This document shows positions 1-5,619 of a stretch of DNA of 12,574 bases, in pieces. The stretch lies in contig JABDJQ010000169.1 of the NCBI GenBank assembly GCA_013002425.1, forward strand, positions 1-12,574, in the 5' to 3' direction. The translations under genes were made by a program, and so were the position numbers. The notes under the pieces are model-generated. The model did no database searches. It saw nothing but the letters and a program-made list of their open reading frames with translations, and was not told the origin of the DNA. Each line of letters begins with the position of its first letter. The stretch's first letter is position 1. The DNA comes from Gemmatimonadota bacterium. GTDB taxonomy: Bacteria; Orphanbacterota; Orphanbacteria; Orphanbacterales; Orphanbacteraceae.

Positions 1-1
1 C

Positions 2-619
2 TCCACGAGAAACGAAAGCCCGGAAACGGCGAGCCGCCCGTTCGACGCGGAACGCGACGGCTTCGAGATGGGCGAAGGCGCCGGAATCACGGTACTCGAA
101 AGTTACGAGCACGCGAAGAAGCGGGGCGCGAAGATCTACGGCGAGATGGCGGGCTACGGCATGACGGCCGACGCACACCATATCACGTCGCCCGCGCCCG
201 AAGGGCGTTGCGGCGCGCGGGCCATGTCGCTCGCGATGCAGGACGGCGGCGCCGATCCCACGGACGTCGACCACATCAACGCGCACGGGACTTCGACCCC
301 TTTGAACGACCGCCTCGAGACGATGGCCATCAAGACCGCGTTCGGCGACCACGCGAAGAAGCTGCTCGTAAATTCGACGAAGTCGATGACGGGCCACCTT
401 CTCGGCGGGGCCGCCGGTGTCGAATTCTTCGCAACGGCCAAGGCCGTGGAGACGGGAATCGTTCCGCCCACTATCAACTATCAGACCAGCGACCCGGACT
501 GTGATCTCGACTACGTGCCGAACACGGCGCGCGAAGTCCCGGTCCGTGCCGCGCTGAGCAACTCTCTCGGCTTCGGCGGACATAACGTCTGTCTGCTCGT
601 GAAGAAGTTCGAGGGGTAG
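2..619 (+). CDS. fabF: 3-oxoacyl-ACP synthase II (FabF), 3' part only
   Basis: C-terminal half of a KAS II condensing enzyme, which joins malonyl-ACP to a growing acyl-ACP in type II fatty-acid synthesis in the cytoplasm. The gene enters from the left edge in frame 2; the first visible residues (STRNESPETASRPFDAERDG, then FEMGEGAG) match the well-conserved FabF segment just after the nucleophile loop. The active-site Cys lies before the window. Both catalytic His residues are present: NAHGTSTP (His codon 284-286) and STKSMTGHLLGGAAG (His codon 395-397). The C-terminal GFGGHN glycine loop is intact near residue 195 of the visible part. The stop is TAG at 617-619. rnc begins 23 bp downstream on the same strand, the familiar fabF-rnc order, so the two are probably co-transcribed. 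The methionine at 68 is internal and is not a start. Nothing looks broken; the gene is only cut by the window edge. Confidence 0.97.
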   Translation, partial: STRNESPETASRPFDAERDGFEMGEGAGITVLESYEHAKKRGAKIYGEMAGYGMTADAHHITSPAPEGRCGARAMSLAMQDGGADPTDVDHINAHGTSTPLNDRLETMAIKTAFGDHAKKLLVNSTKSMTGHLLGGAAGVEFFATAKAVETGIVPPTINYQTSDPDCDLDYVPNTAREVPVRAALSNSLGFGGHNVCLLVKKFEG

Positions 620-642
620 GACATCCTAGAGAGATATTTCGC

Positions 643-1614
643 ATGATAGAAGTAATCAGGCGGCTGTTTCGCTCGCGCAAAGTGACTGCGGTAGGCGGAA
701 AAACAATGCCGCCCAAGCGGCGCAAGCTGCTGGAGCAGCTCGAGGAACGGCTCGGGATGCGTTTCAACGATCTTTCCCTCCTGAACCAGGCCCTCGTCCA
801 CCGCTCCTATCTCAACGGCAAATCCGCGACACGTATCGAGTCGAACGAACGCATGGAGTTTCTCGGCGACTCGGTTCTCGGGCTCGTCGTGAACGAGTAC
901 CTCTACAAGCGTCATCCCGGTGAAAACGAAGGCAACCTGACGAAGATCAAATCACTGATCGTGAGTCGGCAGGTTCTCGCGCAGCTCGCGGAGGAACTCG
1001 ATCTCGGCAAGTACCTGCTGCTGTCGAGCGGCGAGATCGAGTCGGGCGGCAGGAACCGCACGTCCATTATCGCCGACGCGCTCGAAGGAGTGATCGGCGC
1101 GATCTATCTCGATCGAGGCCTCGACACGAGCCGCCGGTTCATTCGCCAGTTGCTTCTGCATGATGTCGAGGGATTCACCGAGCACGAAGATCACATCAAC
1201 TACAAATCCCTTCTGCAGGAACGCGTGCAGAGCGAACGAAAAGTCCATCCGCAATACAAGATCCGTCGCGAGGCGGGGCCCGATCACGAGAAGACATTCC
1301 ACGTCGACGTGATGGTTTCCGGCAAACTGTGGGGAAGCGGTGAGGGGAAGACGAAGAAGGACGCGGAACAGGTCGCGGCCAGGGATGCCCTCGACCGCTG
1401 GACGAAGATGAAAAAGCAGAGAACGAAGCCGAAACCGGCGGGTCCGGGTCCGGGACCGGTACCCGGGGACGGACCTTCGGGACGGCCCGGAGGGCGGGGC
1501 AGACGACGGCGTCGTCGCGGAGGATCGGGACGACGCGGGGGAGGAGCTAACAGGGGCGATTCGGGCGGCGACAGAAGGCCGTCGCGCGGCCGACGACCCC
1601 CGAAGAAGGACTGA
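643..1614 (+). CDS. rnc: Ribonuclease III with long Arg/Gly-rich C-terminal tail
   Basis: Endoribonuclease that cuts double-stranded RNA (rRNA precursors, structured mRNAs). Catalytic domain about residues 28-175: the signature NERMEFLGDS holds E69, E72 and D76, and DALEGVIGAIYLD supplies D145 and E148, so the Mg2+ ligands are complete. A dsRNA-binding domain follows at about 184-253, starting NYKSLLQE and ending KTKKDAEQVAARDAL. Residues 254-323 form an extra tail of about 70 residues, first Pro/Gly-rich, then strongly basic with a run of six Arg (GGRGRRRRRRGG) and several RG/RGG units, ending PPKKD. E. coli RNase III (226 residues) has no such tail. The ATG at 643 is preceded by a GAGAGA purine tract about 8 nt upstream; the ATG at 706 (M22) has no comparable site and would remove a short basic N-terminal segment (VIRRLFRSRK). 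The tail is in frame to a clean TGA and has no frameshift sign. Confidence 0.97.
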   Translation: MIEVIRRLFRSRKVTAVGGKTMPPKRRKLLEQLEERLGMRFNDLSLLNQALVHRSYLNGKSATRIESNERMEFLGDSVLGLVVNEYLYKRHPGENEGNLTKIKSLIVSRQVLAQLAEELDLGKYLLLSSGEIESGGRNRTSIIADALEGVIGAIYLDRGLDTSRRFIRQLLLHDVEGFTEHEDHINYKSLLQERVQSERKVHPQYKIRREAGPDHEKTFHVDVMVSGKLWGSGEGKTKKDAEQVAARDALDRWTKMKKQRTKPKPAGPGPGPVPGDGPSGRPGGRGRRRRRRGGSGRRGGGANRGDSGGDRRPSRGRRPPKKD

Positions 1615-1782
1615 CCGCCTCCACCCGAGAGCTCCCGCCCGGCGCGCGTCCGCGGCTCTTCGATCCGGCGAGCCCTTCGCCGCGAAGTATTGATCGATTT
1701 CTGTCGAATTGGACTGGAATCCACACGATTGTCCCCCCTTACCGCAAACCGCGAATTCGCCACCGACCGGAATCCTCGCTGC

Positions 1783-1802
1783 GCGGCGTTTTGAATCGCC
1801 GC
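1783..1802 (+). terminator. Possible weak terminator or leader hairpin
   Basis: Perfect 6-bp stem GCGGCG/CGCCGC around the 8-nt loop TTTTGAAT. Downstream is ATCCTCTTAAG, pyrimidine-rich but not a T-tract. It could be a weak terminator for rnc or the first hairpin of the leader of the next gene. The fold is seen in the sequence; the role is a guess. Confidence 0.25.
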
Positions 1803-1814
1803 ATCCTCTTAAGC

Positions 1815-1874
1815 CACGGCTCCTGCGGCCGATCCTTGATGGTAGACCGTGTTTGTCACCATTCCGGAGCCGTG
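1815..1874 (+). promoter_or_regulatory. Nested hairpin that would bury the ribosome-binding site of the kinase-like gene
   Basis: A perfect 9-bp inverted repeat, CACGGCTCC (1815-1823) with GGAGCCGTG (1866-1874), closes 6 nt before the ATG at 1881. Its right arm contains GGAG (1866-1869), the only Shine-Dalgarno-like sequence upstream of that ATG (11-nt spacing, rather long). Inside the 42-nt loop is a second hairpin: ATGGT/ACCAT (1839-1843 with 1858-1862) continuing after one unpaired A into GAC/GTC (1845-1847 with 1855-1857). If transcribed, the fold would hide the translation signal. I recognise no known riboswitch class. If the true start were the ATG at 1839 (no Shine-Dalgarno), this stretch would be partly coding. 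Confidence 0.4.
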
Positions 1875-1880
1875 CAACGA

Positions 1881-2756
1881 ATGTCTCTGCCCGAAGTTGA
1901 AAAGACGAGATCGCTGATTCACTCCATCCAGAGCGTGGTGGAGAGCGAAGGTCAGATTCCGACCGTCCAGGAAGTGCGCGAGAAAGAACGCCTTCTCGCT
2001 CTCACGGGGGAGCTTTCGGAGAGCCTCGCCAGGATCGAGGCGAGGCTGGAAGCGAGCTCGCCGCCGGAGGACGAAGCGCATCGTCTCGTGGCGCTCGGTC
2101 GCGCGGCGGCCGAAGTCGGGCTGCAGATACAGAACCTCCTTTCGCAGACCGGGGCGCGCCTCGAAGTGGCCGAACTCTGCTTCCAGGGCGGGGACACGAC
2201 GAAGGGCCTTCAGAATCTCCGGCATGCGCGGGAGACGTTCCAGAAGGTGACACAGCTTTCGGTCACGATGGTCGATGTGGCCGGCAAGGAGTCGCATCGC
2301 CTTCGCAGCGACCTGAACGAACTCGTCAGGAGCACCGTTTCGTTCGCGCAGCTTCTGAGCCAGTACGAGAACATCGATTTCTCGCTGACGCTTGCCACGG
2401 ATCTGAAGCGGGTCCGCGTCGATCCCGCGAAATGGCAGCATATGCTCCTCTGCCTGTTCTCGAACGCGGCGGACGCGATCGGCAGGCGGAAGGGCGAGGG
2501 CGGGAGCATTCAGATCACGACGAAGAACGACGGCGCCGGCCTGGTGCACCTGCTGCTGCAGGACGCCGGTCGAGGCATCGCCGCGCAGGATCTGCCGCAC
2601 GTGTTCGATCCCGGCTTCACGACCAAGGATTCGCGCGAAGGGATCGGTCTTTCCACGTGCCGCTCGATCGTGGAGCAGGTCGACGGCCTGATCCGCGTCG
2701 AGAGCGTGCAGGGGAACGGGACCACCGTTTCAATCACGATTCCGAGCGTCGCCTGA
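1881..2756 (+). CDS. Cytosolic NtrB-like histidine-kinase homologue lacking the phosphoacceptor His
   Basis: 291 residues, with no membrane segment, signal peptide or recognisable sensor domain. Residues 1-70 are polar and probably helical or coiled-coil. Residues 72-87 (LGRAAAEVGLQIQNLL) align by eye with the dimerisation helix of NtrB-type kinases (consensus LGxLAAGVAHEIRNPL), but the His is Leu81 (CTG codon at 2121-2123), the Glu is Gln82 and the Pro is Leu86. The second helix leads into DLNELVR (144-150), typical of this family. The C-terminal ATP-binding domain looks complete: N-box FSNAADAI (N195), G1 box DAGRG (D228, G230, G232), F-box FDPGFTTK (about 242-249) and G2 box EGIGLS (G254, G256). 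It should therefore bind ATP but cannot autophosphorylate in the usual way. Start chosen as the ATG at 1881; ATG 1839 and TTG 1791 are alternatives. It lies between rnc and pgk with no response regulator nearby. Function unknown; a pseudokinase, phosphatase or ATP-dependent switch is inferred. Confidence 0.85.
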   Translation: MSLPEVEKTRSLIHSIQSVVESEGQIPTVQEVREKERLLALTGELSESLARIEARLEASSPPEDEAHRLVALGRAAAEVGLQIQNLLSQTGARLEVAELCFQGGDTTKGLQNLRHARETFQKVTQLSVTMVDVAGKESHRLRSDLNELVRSTVSFAQLLSQYENIDFSLTLATDLKRVRVDPAKWQHMLLCLFSNAADAIGRRKGEGGSIQITTKNDGAGLVHLLLQDAGRGIAAQDLPHVFDPGFTTKDSREGIGLSTCRSIVEQVDGLIRVESVQGNGTTVSITIPSVA

Positions 2757-2806
2757 CGCGAACCTCTCCGGACCCCTTCCGAATGTGTGCGCGCTCTCCT
2801 CTTCCG

Positions 2807-2815
2807 TGCTAACAT
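2807..2815 (+). promoter_or_regulatory. Putative extended -10 promoter for pgk (leaderless start)
   Basis: TGC followed by TAACAT (2810-2815), a TGn-extended -10 matching TATAAT at 4 of 6 positions. No good -35 lies 16-18 bp upstream. Transcription would begin about 7 nt downstream, at or next to the pgk ATG (2822). No Shine-Dalgarno sequence precedes that ATG, which fits a leaderless mRNA. Confidence 0.4.
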
Positions 2816-2821
2816 TCCCGC

Positions 2822-4018
2822 ATGAAAAAGATGACAATTCGCGACGCGTCCCTGCAGGGGAAACGCGTCCTCGTTCGCGTTGATTTCAACGTACCGCTGT
2901 CCGACGCAGGCACGGTCGCCGACGACAAACGCATCCGCGCCGCAATCCCCACGATCCGCCATATCTGCGATGCCGGAGCGACGTGCGTTCTGATGACGCA
3001 CCTCGGGCGCCCCGGCGGCAGGATCGTGCCGGAGCTTTCGCTCGCGCCGGTTGCCGAGCACCTGCGCAATCTTCTCGGCGGGCAGACGGTTCACTTCATC
3101 GACGCGTGTGCCGGTGAGCGCGTGGAAGAGCGCATTGCCGGGCTCGGCCCGGGCGAAGTGATCCTGCTCGAGAACCTGCGTTTTCACGAAGAAGAGACCG
3201 CGAACGATCCCGCGTTCGCGAAGCAGCTTGCCCGGCTCGGCGATATCTACGTAAACGACGCGTTCGGCACGGCCCACCGCGCCCACGCATCGACGGCCGG
3301 CGTGACCCGGTATTACGATCTGAATCTCGCCGGTTTCCTGATGGAGAAAGAGATCGACCATCTGAGCAGCCTTCTCGAAGCGCCGAAGAGTCCTTTCGTG
3401 GCGCTTCTCGGGGGCGCGAAGATCAGCGGGAAGATCGACGTGATCCGCAGCCTTTCCGAGCGGGTGGATCGACTCCTGCTCGGCGGCGGTATGGTAGGCA
3501 CGTTTTACGCGGCGCAGGGAAAACAGATCGGCGACTCGCTCGTGGAAGAGGACCGGTTCGACGTGGCCCGCGCGATTCTGTCCGAGGTCGGCCCCGACAA
3601 GCTGCTGCTGCCGACGGACGCCGTGATCGCTTCCGCATTCGAGGTGAACGCGGAGCGCCGCATCGTATCGATCGACGAGATCGAACCGGGCTGGCGCATG
3701 CTCGATATCGGGCCGGAGACGGTGACGCGTTTCGCCTCCGAGATCAGGAGCGCGCAAACGGTGTTCTGGAACGGCCCCATGGGAGTCTTCGAGATGGAGC
3801 CGTTCGCGAAGGGGACCCGCGCTCTGGCCGAGGCCGCGGCGGAAGCGACCGATCGCGGCGTCGTGACCGTGATCGGCGGCGGCGACACCGCCCGCGCCAT
3901 CGGCGAACAGGGCCTCGAAGACCGGATTACCCACGTTTCGACGGGCGGGGGAGCCTCGCTCGAATTCGTAGAAGGGCGCGAACTCCCCGGAGTCGTCGCG
4001 CTCACGGACCGGAGTTGA
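2822..4018 (+). CDS. pgk: Phosphoglycerate kinase
   Basis: Reversible transfer of phosphate from 1,3-bisphosphoglycerate to ADP in glycolysis and gluconeogenesis; cytosolic. 398 residues, normal for bacterial PGK. The two-lobed enzyme is complete: N-lobe substrate motifs RVDFNVPL (19-26), HLGRP (60-64), ENLRFHEEE (117-125) and NDAFGTAHRAHAS (145-157); C-lobe nucleotide motifs GGAKISGKI (197-205), GGGMVGTF (221-228), FWNGPMGVFE (315-324), GGGDTARAI (352-360) and HVSTGGGASLEFVEG (371-385). The ATG at 2822 has no Shine-Dalgarno sequence, nor does ATG 2831 (M4); an extended -10-like box just upstream suggests leaderless expression. The stop (TGA 4016-4018) is 2 nt before the preferred tpiA ATG, so pgk and tpiA form one unit and are probably translationally coupled. 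Glycolytic neighbours and clean motifs leave no reasonable alternative. Confidence 0.98.
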   Translation: MKKMTIRDASLQGKRVLVRVDFNVPLSDAGTVADDKRIRAAIPTIRHICDAGATCVLMTHLGRPGGRIVPELSLAPVAEHLRNLLGGQTVHFIDACAGERVEERIAGLGPGEVILLENLRFHEEETANDPAFAKQLARLGDIYVNDAFGTAHRAHASTAGVTRYYDLNLAGFLMEKEIDHLSSLLEAPKSPFVALLGGAKISGKIDVIRSLSERVDRLLLGGGMVGTFYAAQGKQIGDSLVEEDRFDVARAILSEVGPDKLLLPTDAVIASAFEVNAERRIVSIDEIEPGWRMLDIGPETVTRFASEIRSAQTVFWNGPMGVFEMEPFAKGTRALAEAAAEATDRGVVTVIGGGDTARAIGEQGLEDRITHVSTGGGASLEFVEGRELPGVVALTDRS

Positions 4019-4020
4019 AC

Positions 4021-4794
4021 ATGTCTCGACGCCTTCTGATTGCCGGCAACTGGAAAATGAACCTCGATTCCCGGGGAGCGACCGCTCTTGCCCGGGCCGT
4101 GAAGCACGAAATCGTACAGAGAAAGCTCGATCGGGACGTAATGCTGGCGCCTCCCTATCCCTACCTGGATACCGTGGCCCGGGCGCTCGAGGGGACGCCG
4201 ATCCTTCTGGCCGGCCAGGATCTCTCCCGGCACGAATCGGGGGCCTTTACTGGCGAAGTCTCGGCTGGTATGCTGATCGATCTGGGTTGCCACGGCACGC
4301 TCGTCGGGCACTCGGAGCGTCGCGAACACGGAGGCGATACCGACGATACGGTACGCGCCAAACTCGAGCGCGCGATCCGCAGCGGATTGAGCGCCGTTCT
4401 CTGTGTCGGAGAAAGCGAATCCGTGCGTGAAACGGGCGCCGCCGCGAGCATGGCGTTCGTCGAGGGCCAGCTTGCCGCGGCTCTTGCGGGCCTCACCGAA
4501 GAGGAATGCGCGAAGGCGCTCACGATTGCGTACGAGCCGGTCTGGGCGATCGGCACGGGCAAAACGGCGAGTACGTCCGACGCGGCGGCGATGCACGCGC
4601 ATCTGCGCGCGTCAGTGGCGAACCTCTACTCGGAAGCGCTCGCGTCCCGCCTTCGTATTCTCTACGGAGGAAGTGTAAACGCGGCCAACGCAGCCGACAT
4701 TCTCGGCGCGTCCGAGATCGACGGAGTTCTCGTCGGCGGGGCAAGCCTGAAGATCGAATCATTCGGAACGATTTATCGGGCCGGCGCGGCCTGA
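4021..4794 (+). CDS. tpiA: Triose-phosphate isomerase
   Basis: Interconverts dihydroxyacetone phosphate and glyceraldehyde 3-phosphate. 257 residues, a normal single-domain TIM barrel. Catalytic residues are all visible: K12 in AGNWKMN, H97 in VGHSERR and E172 in AYEPVWAIGTGKTAS, where the last part is the start of the flexible phosphate-gripping loop. The C-terminal phosphate-binding segment YGGSVNAANAADIL and VGGASLK are present. Start: the ATG at 4021 is preceded by GGAG (4011-4014) at 6-nt spacing; an in-frame TTG at 4015 that overlaps the pgk stop is less likely. Follows pgk by 2 nt and precedes secG by 30 bp, the common pgk-tpiA-secG arrangement, so one operon is likely. Confidence 0.98.
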   Translation: MSRRLLIAGNWKMNLDSRGATALARAVKHEIVQRKLDRDVMLAPPYPYLDTVARALEGTPILLAGQDLSRHESGAFTGEVSAGMLIDLGCHGTLVGHSERREHGGDTDDTVRAKLERAIRSGLSAVLCVGESESVRETGAAASMAFVEGQLAAALAGLTEEECAKALTIAYEPVWAIGTGKTASTSDAAAMHAHLRASVANLYSEALASRLRILYGGSVNAANAADILGASEIDGVLVGGASLKIESFGTIYRAGAA

Positions 4795-4824
4795 ATGACT
4801 GAGCTACTCTAGAAAGGGTCATTA

Positions 4825-5319
4825 ATGATTGCGGTTTTGACGGTGATTCACATCATCAATTGCCTGCTTCTGATCGTGGCAGTGCTCCTTCAGTCGAGCA
4901 AGGGCGGCGGCCTCGCCGGCGCGTTCGGCGGAGCGGGCGGCCAGCAGGCTGTCTTCGGAGGGCGCGGCGCGGCGACATTCCTGTCGAAAGCGACCACGGC
5001 GCTCGCGGTGATCTTCATGCTCACCTCGCTTTCGCTGACGGTTCTCGGGCGCCAGGGCGGGGGCACGGACAGCGCGGTCCGGCGCGTTCTCGACGCGGAA
5101 CAGCGTGCGGTGCCGCCGCAGGGCCTTCCGGTTCCCTCCAATCCGATTCCGGCCACGGGCGATGGCGGCGCGGGCACGGCCCCGTCCGGTACCGCCCCCG
5201 CAGGCACGGCTCCGGGCACGGCGCCTGGCGCTGCACCGGCAACAGGCACGGCGCCGGCATCCGGTTCCCCGACCCCTGACGCAGGCGCGGAAGGCGCGGG
5301 TGAAGGCGGCGGCAATTAG
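4825..5319 (+). CDS. secG: Preprotein translocase subunit SecG with long low-complexity tail
   Basis: Small inner-membrane subunit of the SecYEG channel that helps SecA-driven export. Residues 1-76 are a standard SecG: first transmembrane helix about 3-21, the conserved cytoplasmic loop QSSKGGGLAGAFGG (about 23-36) with FGGRGAATFLSKAT (44-57), and second helix about 58-75. SecG is normally about 70-110 residues; here residues 77-164 are added, an Ala/Pro/Gly/Thr-rich, probably disordered stretch with five GTAP units (117-144) and an acidic glycine-rich end. By the usual two-helix topology both ends of SecG face the periplasm, so the tail should too. The start ATG has a good Shine-Dalgarno sequence, GAAAGGG, 6 nt upstream. 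The gene lies between tpiA and a tRNA-Leu gene, both common neighbours. Core identity is sure; the tail has no assigned role. Confidence 0.95.
   Translation: MIAVLTVIHIINCLLLIVAVLLQSSKGGGLAGAFGGAGGQQAVFGGRGAATFLSKATTALAVIFMLTSLSLTVLGRQGGGTDSAVRRVLDAEQRAVPPQGLPVPSNPIPATGDGGAGTAPSGTAPAGTAPGTAPGAAPATGTAPASGSPTPDAGAEGAGEGGGN
5173..5256 (+). repeat. GTAP-coding imperfect repeat inside secG
   Basis: Five GTAP units, four of them written GGCACGGC(C/T/G)CC-like and one diverged (GGTACCGCC), spaced by one to six other residues. The DNA copies are similar enough to allow slippage, so copy number may vary between strains. The repeat stays in frame. Confidence 0.75.
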
Positions 5320-5354
5320 GCCGGCGCGATGAAACGCGCGGAATCGCATTCGGG

Positions 5355-5383
5355 TTGACGCCGGAGTCCGGCTCGGATTAAAT
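5355..5383 (+). promoter_or_regulatory. Putative sigma-70 type promoter of the tRNA-Leu gene
   Basis: TTGACG (5355-5360, 5 of 6 matches to TTGACA), a 17-bp spacer, then TTAAAT (5378-5383, 4 of 6 to TATAAT). Transcription would start near 5390, about 10 nt before the mature tRNA 5' end, a normal short leader. It lies in the gap after secG, so the tRNA can be expressed independently of the protein operon. Confidence 0.6.
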
Positions 5384-5399
5384 TGCATATCCCTTATGG

Positions 5400-5486
5400 G
5401 CCGAGGTGGTGGAACTGGTAGACACGCTGTCTTGAGGGGGCAGTGGGCTTTCGCTCGTGCGAGTTCGAATCTCGCCCTCGGCACCA
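5400..5486 (+). tRNA. tRNA-Leu (anticodon GAG)
   Basis: 87 nt including an encoded CCA (5484-5486). Acceptor stem GCCGAGG (5400-5406) pairs perfectly with CCTCGGC (5476-5482), discriminator A5483. D-arm includes GGTAGAC. Anticodon stem CTGTC/GGCAG (5427-5431 with 5439-5443) holds the loop TTGAGGG with anticodon GAG at 5434-5436, decoding CUC and CUU. The long variable arm with its own short stem (GGGC/GCTC) marks a class II tRNA, and A73 fits Leu. T-arm GCGAG/CTCGC with TTCGAAT is standard. E. coli also has its GAG tRNA-Leu gene (leuU) directly after secG, so this order looks conserved. The name leuU is not asserted for this organism. Confidence 0.97.
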
Positions 5487-5504
5487 CCTTCATCGATCAT
5501 CAGG

Positions 5505-5530
5505 GCCGCTCGCAAGAGCGGCTTTTTTGT
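5505..5530 (+). terminator. Rho-independent terminator after tRNA-Leu
   Basis: Perfect 7-bp stem GCCGCTC/GAGCGGC with a GCAA tetraloop (5512-5515), followed directly by six T and then GTTTG. It starts 18 nt after the tRNA CCA end. It should end the tRNA transcript and any read-through from the secG operon, isolating the arsenite-exporter gene downstream. Confidence 0.9.
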
Positions 5531-5559
5531 TTGTCCGTATCGGCGCCTGATGCTATCGA
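5531..5559 (+). promoter_or_regulatory. Possible promoter of the arsenite exporter gene
   Basis: TTGTCC (5531-5536), 17-bp spacer ending in TGC, then TATCGA (5554-5559): 4 of 6 and 3 of 6 matches, helped by the TGn extension. It lies right after the terminator and 60 bp before the ATG. The rest of the leader shows no AT-rich dyad of the kind ArsR repressors bind. Weak evidence. Confidence 0.3.
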
Positions 5560-5619
5560 TGGGTGAATACCGGGAATCGTCGTCACGCTTTCAACGGGAT
5601 GCGTGAATAAGAGGTGAGA

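Larger units (their letters stand above)
1615..1880 (+). other. Intergenic region between rnc and the kinase-like gene
   Basis: 266 bp without a convincing gene. An open frame from a TTG at 1791 joins the downstream gene, but it lacks a ribosome-binding site and its extra residues match nothing I recognise. Three inverted repeats are visible: CGGCGA/TCGCCG (1666-1671 with 1677-1682), GCGGCG/CGCCGC (1783-1788 with 1797-1802) and the nested structure at 1815-1874. None is followed by a strong T-run, so rnc termination here is only possible. I found no well-spaced -35/-10 pair. Confidence 0.6.

Noticed and set aside
1615..1700. Intrinsic terminator for rnc at 1666-1682
   Set aside because: The CGGCGA/TCGCCG stem is only 6 bp and is followed by CGAAGTATTG with no T-run, so I did not list it as a terminator feature.
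2510..3934. Minus-strand open frame of 474 codons opposite pgk
   Set aside because: Antisense shadow of pgk and the end of the kinase-like gene; no motif, no ribosome-binding site, composition typical of a shadow frame.
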